NCBI RefSeq assembly: GCF_003046315.1
Contig: NZ_PZZP01000001.1
Coordinates: 1,364,001 to 1,428,000 of the forward strand
Direction: 5' to 3'
Length of the DNA stretch: 64,000 nt
Source: Desmospora activa DSM 45169
GTDB taxonomy: Bacteria > Bacillota > Bacilli > Thermoactinomycetales > DSM-45169
Shown piece after piece: positions 25,801 through 35,800 of this stretch. Position 1 is the stretch's first letter; each line of letters begins with the position of its first letter. The notes beneath the pieces were generated by a model. It was not told the origin of the DNA. It saw only the letters and a list, made by a program, of their open reading frames with translations, and did no database searches. A program made the position numbers and the translations under genes.

Positions 25801-28800
25801 GAGATAAATCCTTGTACTCAAAAGGCAACTCCCATTGCGTCAGAACGGATTGAACCGGATATCCTTCCCCATTTGATTCAAATACCGTACGTAAGGTCGG
25901 ATGCCGTTCGATCAACTGCTTCAAACTCTTTTGTATCGCCTCCAAATCCAATGTACCGCGAACGATATAACATTTCGGCATATTGTAAACCGAACTTTCC
26001 GGGTTGAGCTGATGTAAAAACCACAGTCGTTGCTGTGCAAAGGAAAGGGGCAAGTGGGTGGTTTGATTCGTCGGTTCAATACCTTTTTGGTCGTCATCCC
26101 TCCCCTTTTTTTGATCGATACAGACAGCAAGATCTTCAATGGTGGGTTTCTCAAAGATGAATCGGAGTGGAATCCTGGCCCTTGTTTCATCGAAAATACG
26201 GGAAATCACCTGGACAGCCAGCAGTGAATGGCCGCCTAATTTGAAGAAATGATCATGTACTCCAACTCTGTCTAACCCGAGCAATTCAGACCAGATCTTC
26301 GCCAGCGTTTTCTCCGTATCCGTTCTCGCCTCAACAAAATCCTCTTGTAAAGCTAGATGGGAGGAATCTGGTGCTGGAAGAGCAGAACGTTCCACTTTTC
26401 CATTGGCATTTAACGGGATGCGATCCAGAACAATGTAGTATGCGGGTATCATATATTCTGGGAGCTTGTTCTGAAGATACATCCGCAACTCACCGGTATC
26501 CAACAGCGTATTGTCGGTGCTGACAAGATAAGCAACCAATCTCTTAACGGATTGATCTTCCCGTAGAATGACTACGGCTTCCTTGACTGCCTCATGTTCA
26601 AGAAGCGTGTTTTCGATTTCCCCAGTTTCTACACGCATGCCCCTGATTTTAACTTGATTGTCTTCTCGGCCTAGGAAAACAATCGCACCGTCCTTCTTAA
26701 AGCAGCCACGGTCACCTGTTCGGTACAACCGAAGACCCGGACGGAACGGATGATCCATAAAAGCGTGTTTTGTTCGTTCCGGCTGATTCAGATATCCGCG
26801 AGCCACTCCGATTCCACCGATATAAAGATCCCCGGCCACACCGAGGGGAACCGGTTGTAGATTTCGATCCAAAATATAGACTTGGTTATTGTCAATGGGG
26901 CGCCCAACCGATACGACAGCATCCTGAACATCTTTTTCCGAACAAGCATGCATGGTAGAGTCAATCGAAACCTCCGTTGCACCCCAAGTATTAAACAGTT
27001 TTCCCGGCATGTGTTGTAAGAATCGTTTCACTAGATCCCCATGGAGGGCTTCCCCGCTGGAAATCACCACTCTAAGGCAATTTAGCGACTGTTTGTCTTC
27101 CTCTGTAATTGTATCGATTACCATTCCCAGCATGCTGGGGACAAATTGTATGACAGAAACCTTGTAATCGACTCCTGCATCCAGAATTGCACGGGGATCT
27201 CGGTGCATGCCCGGTTCAATCAGTGCAATGCGGCCGCCGACCATTAATGGCCAAAAAAATTCAACGGCAGCATCATCAAACGTTAGTGTGGTCTTTTGCA
27301 AGACCGACTCACCAGGTTGTAGCTGGTGTTGCCGTTGCATCCAATGCATCCGATTGACCCAGCCCCTGTGAGTACTCGCGACTCCCTTTGGTTGACCGGT
27401 GGAACCTGAAGTATAGTAAACGGAAACTAAATGATCAGGAGAAACTTGTGACTGAACCCGAGAAACCGGATATTTCTTCAGTTCATCCTTTTCTTTATCC
27501 AGAGAAACAAATACAACCGAAGATTCGATATCTAATCCCTTGGCCAAATGCTCCTGTGTCAAACAAAGTGGAGCCTTGGCATCCTGCAAGATTTTCATCA
27601 CCCTGGATTTCGGCGCTTCGGTATCCAAGGGCAGGAACGCGCCACCCGCTTTGAGAATACCCAGCAGTGCTGTCACCAGTTCAAGGGAACGATCCATGTA
27701 TACACCTACACAAGTATCTTCCCGTATCCCCCGTTCCCGCAGGAAATGTGCCAGACGATTCGACTCTTGCTCCAACTGGCCATAGGTAATTTCCTTATTT
27801 TTGTAGATGGCGGCTACTGCATCCGGTGTCAAATCCGCCTGTTTTTGAAATAGTTCATGTAAGCACTTATCCGACGGATAGGATACATCTGTATCGTTCC
27901 ACTCATCAAGAAGTTGCCGTTTTTCAGTATCCGTGAGCATATCCATCCGATTGATCGGTTGATCCGGATCATCTGCGATCGCCTTGAGAAGGTTGAGAAA
28001 GTGATTGGACATCCGTTTAACCGCATCTTCTTCAAACCGATCTGTACGATATTCCCAATAGCCGATCCATCCATCCTCTTCTAGCTCGATATAAAGCGTC
28101 AAATCAAATTTTGAAGTACCCGTGTGAATGTATTTATCCCCTTTTATTTCAAGTTCCGGTATTCCCTTAGGAGAATAGGGGCGACTTTGGAAGGAAAGCA
28201 TCACTTGAAACAAAGGAGAATGACTTTGGTCCCGATCCGGGCGTAATGCTCGTACAACCTTTTCAAAGGGAACATCTTGGTGATTAAAGGCTTGTAAAAA
28301 CTCCGATTTTACTCTGTCCAATAGGGTATTAAACGTAGGTTCACCGGAAAGGTCCGTACGAACGACGACCGTGTTGACAAAGCATCCGATCAAATTCTCT
28401 TTTTCCGCATCCATTCTCCCAGCAACAGGGGTTCCCACCACAATGTCATTCTGTTGGGAATACCGATGTAAAAGGGCTTGAAAAGCGGCCATCACGGTCA
28501 TGTACAATGTTGCATTCTGCCGTCCGCCGATACCCTGCAGCTTATCAACCACATCCGACGGAATTCGGAATCGTTCTTCCTTTCCATGGGAAGAACGAGA
28601 AACACGATGGGATTGGTTCGGAAATAGTGTGAGGGTGGGTAACTCTCCGCCCAACTTATTCTTCCAGAAATCCAATTGTCGCTCCATCTCGCCGGAAGTG
28701 AGCAAATCCTTTTCCAAACAGGCATAATCGGTAAACTGAACAGGTAGTGATTCCATGGCAGCAGATTGGCCGGTCTGGTACGCCTGATAAAAACTCAACC

Positions 28801-31800
28801 ATTCCTTGATTAAGATACCCATGGACCATAAGTCACAGATTAAATGATGCATATTGATAAGCATCAGATGATTTTTGCTATCCAATGAGAAAAAATCAAC
28901 CCGCAACAGTGGGCCTTTTTCCAAATCGAAAGGCACCCGTGCCTCTATATCAATTTGTCGCTTTGCTTCCTGTTCCGACATCTCATGGAAAGTAACTGCT
29001 GGGAGCGAAGAATTGACGATTTGAGCGGGCATACCCTCTTTCTCTTGAAAGGTGACACGAAGAATTTCATGCCGATTAGCCAGTGCAAAGAAGCTTTTTT
29101 CGGCCGCATCACGATTCAACTCGCCTGCCAGACGATAAAGGCGTGGAACATTATAGAGCGGTGACCCCGGCTCCAATTGTTCAATAAACCACAAACCTTG
29201 TTGTGAGAAAGACAGAGGGATCGACTGATTCCTGCGAGCAAGTGATTGCAGGGAGGGTCGTTTGACGGCTTTCCCAACACTTTGTTGTTTCTTGATCTCC
29301 TTTGCCCAATCCCGCAGGACTGGATAGTCAAATATCCATTGGATCGGAATATGAATTCCGAAATGTTGACGGGCTTTGGTGGTCACTTGAACCCCCAACA
29401 ACGAATGTCCTCCCAAATCGAGAAAGTTGTCGTAAATTCCAACTTGTTCAACGCCTAAAACTTCAGCCCAAATTCCGGCCAATTTCGCATCTACCGGATG
29501 AGTCGGCGGAACATAATTTTCACTCGGTTTATATCCTACCGGTTCAGGCAGCGCCTTGCGGTCTACTTTTCCATTGGTGTTCAGAGGCAAAAACTTCAGA
29601 AACATAAATCGTGCTGGAATCATGTACTCCGGCAATATCTCACTCAAATGTTTTCTCAGTTCGGGTGTCGTCAATCCTTTCCTGCCGACGATGTATGCAC
29701 ACAGATACGGTTCTCCGTCCGGACGCTTCCACCCTGTTACCACGCTCTCCTGTACACCCTCATGCTCCAGCAGGGCCGACTCGACCTCTCCGAGCTCGAT
29801 TCGGTACCCCCGGATCTTCACCTGGTAATCCAACCGTCCCAAAAATTCGATGTTCCCATCCGCCAGCCAACGGGCACGATCTCCGGTTCGGTACATTCTT
29901 CCTCTAGACTCAAAAGGATTTGGCACAAACTTCTCCGCCGTCAACGCAGGATTGTTGATATATCCCCGTGCCAACCCGACACCTGCAATGCAAAGCTCTC
30001 CTGGCACCCCAATCGGTTGCAAATGACCATCATCGCCTACAATATAGAGACGAATATTGTCAATCGGTCTTCCAATAGGCACCGTTCGGGGGCTTTCCGT
30101 CACCGGACAATCGTAATAGGTCACATCAACCGTCGCCTCGGTCGGACCGTATAAATTGTGCAATCGGGTCCCGTTTGCTCTCCCCAGTGTTGCGTTATGC
30201 TGCTCCACCTGTTCAGCATGCAATGCTTCTCCGCTGGTAAACACACGGCGTAAGCTGACCAGCTGCTCCAACCTACCGTGTTGCCTTACCTCATTGAGAA
30301 ACATCGTAAACATCGACGGAACAAAGTGAATCAACGTCACACCGTAACGTTCCACCGCCCGAACAACGGCCTCCGGGTTCTTTTCCTCCTCTGCTGCAAG
30401 GAAACAGATTCTGCCACCGACAAAAAACCACAAAAACAATTCCCAAACAGATACATCAAATACATAGGGTGTTTTTTGCAACAAAACATCCGTTTCATCA
30501 ATTTCATATTGCCGGACCATCCAGTTGACCCGGTTTATGACTGACCTATGCTCCACCATAACCCCCTTCGGTTTACCTGTTGAACCGGATGTATAGATGA
30601 CGTAAGCCAAATTACCGGGATCGTCGACTCCGTTCACATCCAGGTCAGAGTCATCCCCGCTGGTCCATCTTTCCTCCTCTAACTCCAACACCCGTTCCAC
30701 GACAGACACTTTCTGTACAAATCGTTGTTGAGTGAGAGCCAATCGCGCCCCACTATTCTCCAGCATGTAGGAAACACGACTCTCCGGGGCTTTCGGATCA
30801 ATCGGCAGATAGGCCCCCCCTGCCTTCAATACTGCTAAAATCCCCGCCATCATCTCTAGTGAGCGCTCTGCAACGATCCCCACTACTTCTCCCGTTTGCA
30901 GTCCAGCTTCCCGTAACCCTCTGGCAATCCGGTTGGCCCTTCCATTTAACTCTTGGTAGGTTACCTCACCGTTTTCCGCAACCGCTGCCACCCGATCCGG
31001 ATAACGGTTGGCCATCTCTTCAAATAATCGGTGAACCGTCTTCTCTTTTGGATATGGTACCTTCGTTTGGTTGAATTCAGCTAGCTGCTCCTTCTCATTT
31101 TCGGAAATCACCTCAATGCTCTTTAACTTTTGCTTGGGATTTTTCGATATATTCCATAGTAAGTGTATAAATTGTTTTTTTAGTCGGTTCATCGTATCAC
31201 AATTAAATAACTGAGTAGAATAATCCCACTGCACCCTCAATTGATCCCTATCTTTCAATACAGTAACTTCCCAGTCAAACTTCACTCTAGTCTGTTCCCT
31301 CTCCCATTCCGTAAACCGTAATCCACCCACTTCCAGGTTTGAACCCATCCCCACTTCATCCTGTATATTCTGCAACACAAACACGGTATTGAATAACGAG
31401 TGGCGACTTAAGTCCCACTGGATTCCCAGTCGATCCACCAATTGCTCCAAAGGATAGTCTTGATTCTCGTACGCCTGTAATGTCCGTTCTTTTACTTCAA
31501 TCAAAAACTCCGTAAATTTTTTGTCCCCTTGTGGATGATTCCGAATACCCAAAGTATTGGCAAACGTACCGATCACATTTTCCAAGTCTAGGTTTTTCCG
31601 ACCAGCCATCGGCGAACCCACCACGATATCCTCTTGGCCCGTGTACTTATACAGCAATACGTTATATACTGCCAAGAGCGTCATATACAGGGTTACTCCT
31701 TGTTCAGCGGAGAAACGATACAGCGCTTCCGTCAACTCCGGTTCTAACTTGAAGCGGAGCGATTTCCCTTCATATCCCATCCGGGAAGGCTTTGGATGAT

Positions 31801-32446
31801 CAGTGGGTAAATTTAGTGCTGGTATCTCTTCCTTATAAACCTTCATCCAATATTTTTCCTGCTCCTTCATTTCGTCTGAATCCATACGTTTTTGCTGCCA
31901 AGCAACAAAATCTTTGTACTGAATCCGTAACTCCGGCAAATCTTTCCCTTCATACAATGTTTGAAATTCGCGAACCAACAAACTCACCGACACCCTGTCG
32001 GATATAATATGATGCATATCGATCATCAGGACATGTTGAAGAGGACCAGTCTGAACCACCTGCACCCTCCACAACGGTGCCTCTTCTAAATCAAAAGGAC
32101 GGACAAACTTATCAGCCTTATGTAAAACCTCTACCTCACTCCCCTGTTCAAATTGAAGAGGGAGGGGAGTTTTAGGATGAATTCGTTGCACCGGCTCCCC
32201 GTTAACCATCTCAAAGGACGTTCGTAGTGAATCATGCCGTTGGACTACAGCTTTAAAAGCTTCTTTCATCCGAATTCGGTCCAAGTCTCCCTCGATAACC
32301 ATCATATGTGGCATGTTGTACGCTGTACTTTCCTCCTCCAAACGCTGTAGAGCGTACAACCGTCTTTGTTGGGAAGAAGCAGGATAATAGTCATTAAATT
32401 CAACGACTTCAATCACTTCATATCCACTCTTCCGTGAAGTCTTCAT
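22826..32446 (-). CDS. Nonribosomal peptide synthetase, three modules (C-A-T)3
   Basis: A synthetase of about 3206 residues with three C-A-T modules of roughly 1050 residues each and no TE, so it must hand its chain to another protein. Carrier-protein sites are LGGHSLLGV (near 1025), LGGHSLLAV (near 2080) and LGGHSLMAL (Ser about 3138). Adenylation pockets read by alignment to GrsA: module 1 DVWHFSLVDK, the serine code known from EntF; module 2 about DDVQISTIDK with an unusual A5 motif (WGATE); module 3 about DARHFSLMVK. Modules 2 and 3 are not assigned. Condensation motifs are HHIISDR (C1), HHLICDL (C2) and the canonical HHIISDG (C3). No epimerisation or methylation domain was seen. The ATG at 32446 has AAAGGAG upstream. 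Confidence 0.95.
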   Translation of the reverse strand: MKTSRKSGYEVIEVVEFNDYYPASSQQRRLYALQRLEEESTAYNMPHMMVIEGDLDRIRMKEAFKAVVQRHDSLRTSFEMVNGEPVQRIHPKTPLPLQFEQGSEVEVLHKADKFVRPFDLEEAPLWRVQVVQTGPLQHVLMIDMHHIISDRVSVSLLVREFQTLYEGKDLPELRIQYKDFVAWQQKRMDSDEMKEQEKYWMKVYKEEIPALNLPTDHPKPSRMGYEGKSLRFKLEPELTEALYRFSAEQGVTLYMTLLAVYNVLLYKYTGQEDIVVGSPMAGRKNLDLENVIGTFANTLGIRNHPQGDKKFTEFLIEVKERTLQAYENQDYPLEQLVDRLGIQWDLSRHSLFNTVFVLQNIQDEVGMGSNLEVGGLRFTEWEREQTRVKFDWEVTVLKDRDQLRVQWDYSTQLFNCDTMNRLKKQFIHLLWNISKNPKQKLKSIEVISENEKEQLAEFNQTKVPYPKEKTVHRLFEEMANRYPDRVAAVAENGEVTYQELNGRANRIARGLREAGLQTGEVVGIVAERSLEMMAGILAVLKAGGAYLPIDPKAPESRVSYMLENSGARLALTQQRFVQKVSVVERVLELEEERWTSGDDSDLDVNGVDDPGNLAYVIYTSGSTGKPKGVMVEHRSVINRVNWMVRQYEIDETDVLLQKTPYVFDVSVWELFLWFFVGGRICFLAAEEEKNPEAVVRAVERYGVTLIHFVPSMFTMFLNEVRQHGRLEQLVSLRRVFTSGEALHAEQVEQHNATLGRANGTRLHNLYGPTEATVDVTYYDCPVTESPRTVPIGRPIDNIRLYIVGDDGHLQPIGVPGELCIAGVGLARGYINNPALTAEKFVPNPFESRGRMYRTGDRARWLADGNIEFLGRLDYQVKIRGYRIELGEVESALLEHEGVQESVVTGWKRPDGEPYLCAYIVGRKGLTTPELRKHLSEILPEYMIPARFMFLKFLPLNTNGKVDRKALPEPVGYKPSENYVPPTHPVDAKLAGIWAEVLGVEQVGIYDNFLDLGGHSLLGVQVTTKARQHFGIHIPIQWIFDYPVLRDWAKEIKKQQSVGKAVKRPSLQSLARRNQSIPLSFSQQGLWFIEQLEPGSPLYNVPRLYRLAGELNRDAAEKSFFALANRHEILRVTFQEKEGMPAQIVNSSLPAVTFHEMSEQEAKRQIDIEARVPFDLEKGPLLRVDFFSLDSKNHLMLINMHHLICDLWSMGILIKEWLSFYQAYQTGQSAAMESLPVQFTDYACLEKDLLTSGEMERQLDFWKNKLGGELPTLTLFPNQSHRVSRSSHGKEERFRIPSDVVDKLQGIGGRQNATLYMTVMAAFQALLHRYSQQNDIVVGTPVAGRMDAEKENLIGCFVNTVVVRTDLSGEPTFNTLLDRVKSEFLQAFNHQDVPFEKVVRALRPDRDQSHSPLFQVMLSFQSRPYSPKGIPELEIKGDKYIHTGTSKFDLTLYIELEEDGWIGYWEYRTDRFEEDAVKRMSNHFLNLLKAIADDPDQPINRMDMLTDTEKRQLLDEWNDTDVSYPSDKCLHELFQKQADLTPDAVAAIYKNKEITYGQLEQESNRLAHFLRERGIREDTCVGVYMDRSLELVTALLGILKAGGAFLPLDTEAPKSRVMKILQDAKAPLCLTQEHLAKGLDIESSVVFVSLDKEKDELKKYPVSRVQSQVSPDHLVSVYYTSGSTGQPKGVASTHRGWVNRMHWMQRQHQLQPGESVLQKTTLTFDDAAVEFFWPLMVGGRIALIEPGMHRDPRAILDAGVDYKVSVIQFVPSMLGMVIDTITEEDKQSLNCLRVVISSGEALHGDLVKRFLQHMPGKLFNTWGATEVSIDSTMHACSEKDVQDAVVSVGRPIDNNQVYILDRNLQPVPLGVAGDLYIGGIGVARGYLNQPERTKHAFMDHPFRPGLRLYRTGDRGCFKKDGAIVFLGREDNQVKIRGMRVETGEIENTLLEHEAVKEAVVILREDQSVKRLVAYLVSTDNTLLDTGELRMYLQNKLPEYMIPAYYIVLDRIPLNANGKVERSALPAPDSSHLALQEDFVEARTDTEKTLAKIWSELLGLDRVGVHDHFFKLGGHSLLAVQVISRIFDETRARIPLRFIFEKPTIEDLAVCIDQKKGRDDDQKGIEPTNQTTHLPLSFAQQRLWFLHQLNPESSVYNMPKCYIVRGTLDLEAIQKSLKQLIERHPTLRTVFESNGEGYPVQSVLTQWELPFEYKDLSHLPSEENEELVQEIFRREARRPFHLSEGPLFRVQLIRCHEQEHRLIFNMHHIISDGWSIGIMIREISEIYTKICAGVTVELQPLPVQYADYALWQKELLTDESLKEPLAYWKRQLGGEIPSLQLPMDTSSESRNQGNNRITYRLSEDLVKRLKDIGHKEEATLFMTLLAAFKVLLHRMTDQDDILIGTPIVNRNRKELEYLIGLFLNTLVLRTDLSGNPSFMEQLRRVRQTSMDAYSYQEAPFERVVEEVQPERSLNRNPLFDVMINYITKEEVDDHLWNIPGADVEEQDFLEFESKFLMTLYIFEKEQGLQLDLVYRSDKFSDIRMKEILNQYHSLLNQIVQDPQREIHSYSLLTQEAEQMLPDPEAPIKEVDLKPVTKMFERQVASSPKHVAIIRGKDRWTYSQLKKYSDHLAWKLHKEGVQKGQIVAVTGGKSFKLIAGILAVWKIGGVFLPIDENLPLKRKKQLLTEAGADVLLDLSENGLPDDETPAIQVFCPEENESDNLYSPDFEGLSDHPQLEDPAYIYFTSGTTGRPKGILGKHKGLSHFLDWQKKEFQIQPNDRFAQLTHISFDAFLRDVFLPLVCGASVCLPEEPVNYEADHILPWLQQENISVLHLVPSLIQSWLTDRVRPTSLPSLRYVFFSGEALTSSLIQRWRSKFSSNIQLINLYGPTETTMVKCFSRVPPIPLAGAQPLQHPMPQTQVLILNRKDSLCGIGEVGEVVIRTPYRTKGYINDPQKNEDSFIRNPFTGLEEDLLYRTGDLGRYRPDGSLEILGRRDHQVKIRGVRLDLNEVVSTLHQHPKVAFCAVKLWENDGEPFLAAYVIPAEDHFDETALRSYLGNLLPAAMIPSVFLCLDHMPVTASGKVDYRRLPEPKRKISHTREHKTFSTPEEKMLSEIWSDVLRKENISVDDNFFELGGHSLMALQIISRIKNIFGIHLPLKCIFEAPTISGLAAMIQEREENPKPSPPESEIKALRREQYQKSILVKK

Positions 32447-32627
32447 CTTATCGGCTCCTTTCATCTACTCAACATCTCTGAATGTCGTAAATTCGTTTTC
32501 TTCCTCTTTCCGAATATGAAAACTCCTCTGATCCAGGGGTCAAACTTCCCAACCCGCACAAAGGAGTTTTCTGCAAAATACAACACCCATTTTTGGATCT
32601 CCATTTTGCAAGGTTAACCGCGCCTAC

Positions 32628-32656
32628 TCTATAGAGCCTGTAAAACTAGAATTCAA
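32628..32656 (-). promoter_or_regulatory. Possible promoter of the large NRPS gene
   Basis: Minus strand TTGAAT (32651-32656), 17-base spacer, TATAGA (32628-32633). It lies in the 367-bp gap after a terminator hairpin and about 180 bases before the NRPS start, leaving a long leader. A fold pairing AAAACTCCT with AGGAGTTTT (about 32518-32570) lies in that leader; its meaning is unclear. Confidence 0.4.
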
Positions 32657-32712
32657 AGCCATCATAAAACACCTTTTTTCGATCAACCACCGTATTCTCC
32701 GCAACTTTCAAT

Positions 32713-32747
32713 GTTAAAACGTCTGGTTCCTCCTAGGAACCAGACGT
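32713..32747 (-). terminator. Terminator between the two NRPS genes
   Basis: Perfect 12-bp stem ACGTCTGGTTCC / GGAACCAGACGT with a 5-base loop, followed on the minus strand by TTTTAAC. It lies 66 bases past the stop of the four-domain NRPS, implying that the two synthetase genes are partly separate transcription units. Confidence 0.7.
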
Positions 32748-32812
32748 GACAAGGTCACTCCAGTTCACCAAGTAAGGATTGCTTCTTATTTCTTAGCAGC
32801 TAAATCTGTATT

Positions 32813-35800
32813 TCAGCTTTTTACTGCCATTTTCACCATCACCTGTCGGATTTTTTCTCCCAAATATTGCACATGTGGAGGGTCAACCAGATTATGATGG
32901 TGCCCCTGGATGAAATACTTTCGCACCTGACCGGTGGTTCGCTTGTACCACAGGGCCGGGTCTACCAAGGGAATCGGATCCTGCGGGGATACTTCATTCA
33001 CCAGGAACAAATGCAAGTCCGCCTGAATTGGTTCCTTGACTGTATAGTCAAGGGTGGCCGTGCGATTAGCTATCATAATACCCAGATACTTTTTAACGGT
33101 TGACACATCAGCACTCAAAGGCAAGACCTGACGTTCCTGTGCTTGACGTAGAACTTTCAAAAGTTGTTGCTCTTGATCCAATCCTTCCAGTTCGTTTTTA
33201 TCCATTCCAAGCCTTTCTGCCCAAGCTACCAATGAATCCCGATTTCGTGTAACAGCGAGGGAGTCTTCCTCTCGACTATCGATGGGATGGGCATCCAACA
33301 GCCCCAGAAACTCCACCTTTTCTCCCATCTTTTCAAACCGCCGGGTCATCTCGTAAGCTATCGTCGCTCCAAAAGACCAGCCCAGCAGACGATAAGGTCC
33401 CTTGGGTAATTTTTGTCGCAGCTGTTCCACATAAAGGTCCGCCATCTCATGAATGTCGGTTAGGGGAGAATCCTCCGATTCATATCCCATTGCTTGAATA
33501 CCGTATACCGTTTGATGTTCTCCGAGCGCTTTCGCTAAATGGTAATAACACAAAACACCGCCCCCGCCGGGATGAACCATAACAAAGGGAACTTCAGAAC
33601 CGTTCCCTTGTTGGATACAAACCAGTAGATTACTGGAAGTAGGAGTCACGTCCCGGATATGATCGCACATCTCTATTACTGTAGATTTTTGGAATAATGT
33701 GGAGAGGGGTAATTCCACCCCAAATGTTTCATTAATCGCATCCAACAACTCAACCGCTTTTAAGGAATAGCCGCCTACGTCAAAAAAATTATTGGTTAAT
33801 CCGATGTTCTTGGTTTGAAGTACATCTTCCCACAGCTTGACCATTTCCAACTCTATCCGATCTCGAGCAACCAAATTCAGCTCCTGGCCCCGAGCTGATT
33901 CTGGAGAAGGGAATGCCTTGTAATTGATCTTTTTGCTGCTTTCTTGGACAGGGAAAGCATCCATCCAGACAAAATAGCTCGGTAACATAAAGGCAGGCAG
34001 ATGCTCTCCCAGATACAATCGAATGTCCGTTGTTGCCACCGGTTCTTTGCTGGGAATCATATACGCCACCAAACTGGATCCACCGGAATCATCTTTTCGG
34101 GTTAACACCTTTGCCTTTTTCACAGACTGATGTTGTGTTAAGAGTGCTTCTATTTCCTGAAGTTCAATACGAACTCCCCGTATTTTGACTTGGTGATCGA
34201 TCCGTTCTAGGAATTCCAAACTTCCATCCTCCCGGTAACGAACCCAGTCTCCGGTCTTATACAGGCGGGCGCCGGGTTGTTGTGAAAATAAATGGGGAAT
34301 AAATGCTTTTTTTGTCAAGTCCGGTCGATTGATATAGCCTTCGGCTAGTGTCCGCCCCCCGATATATAATTCACCTGGCACTCCCGTAGGAACCGGCTGC
34401 TGATTCTTATCCAGCACGTAAACATCCGCAAAAGGAGCCGGATATCCAATCGGAACTCGGCCATCGATCTTCTCCGGGTTACAATTCCACGATGTCATAT
34501 AGATACAACATTCTGTAGGGCCGTATACATTTATCAATTTAGCATTCATCTTGGAGAAAAACTTTTGCACCAGTTTCGGGGGCAAAGCTTCTCCTCCGCA
34601 AAAAACTTCCTTCAGACTGTTGCATTCAGAAAATCCAGGGAAATCCAGCAGCCGATCCAGAATGGCCGGAACTGTAAACAGGCGGAAGATACCTTCTTTT
34701 TTGATCATCTCCACCTGCTTTTCTGGACGCATCTCTACCTCTGGTGGTCCTAATACCACCCGGGCACCGTAAAGAAGTGGATTGCACATTTCCTTCAGAC
34801 AGGGGTCAAAGCTGACCGAGTTTTTCAATAATACTCCGTCTCCCACTCCCAATGGATGTTCTTGAAGGGACCATTCCATATGGTACATGAGGGCTCGATG
34901 AGCCATACTGACCCCTTTGGGTCTTCCTGTAGAGCCGGAAGTAAAGAACACATAGGCCAAGTGATCCAAACTCCAGTCCCGGCTTAATGTCCCGTTTTCC
35001 GGCGCTTCCTGTGTAACGGCATTCCATTCCTCATCAATATAGAGAAACGGAACCTTTATTCGGGAAGAAAGGGGCCCGCTAACCTGTCGGGTGGTCACCA
35101 ACAGTGCCATCTCAGATTCTGCCGCGATCATGGCAATCCGTTCTTTCGGGTAGGATAGATCCAGCGGGAGATAGGTGCCACCCGCCTTCCAAATTGCGAA
35201 CAGACTGATGATGGATTCCCAGGATCGTTCCAGATAAACACCTACCAACTCGCCGGGAGCAATCCCTTTTTTCTTCAAATAACGAGCAAGCTGGTTCACC
35301 CGTTGATTCAATTCACGGTAGGTAAGACTTCCTTGTTCACCGGTTATCGCAACCGCTTCCGGTAACCGTTCCGCCTGTTCCTGCAGGAGCTGCTGTGGCA
35401 ATCGAAGATCCGGATACTGAAAATTGGCCTTATGCTGCTCTTTCATCAGCAACTGCTGCTCTTTCTCGGTTAAGATGGGCAATTTCGAAATGGAACGATC
35501 CGGATCATTTGCGGCATTTTTCAGTATTAATATGAAATGCTCAATCATGTTTAGGATACTTTCCCGACGGAACAAACCGGTATTGTAATCTACCTCTCCT
35601 ACAATGGAATCCCCATTCTTATTAAAACGCATTCCCATATCGAATTTGGATTTTCCGTTATCGACTTCTAGGGACTCCATCTCGATCCCGGGGGCTAGTT
35701 TCTCTTGTTGGTCGGATTCATCTCCATAAACAAACATCACTTGAAAAAAGGGCGTATGATTGACTGTCCGCTCCGGTTTCAGGTGCTCTACCAGTTTACC

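Noticed and set aside
32464-32813. T-box or other known riboswitch ahead of the large NRPS
   Set aside because: A GGGTG-like string occurs, but there is no T-box consensus and no matching antiterminator; only a terminator and a possible promoter can be supported.
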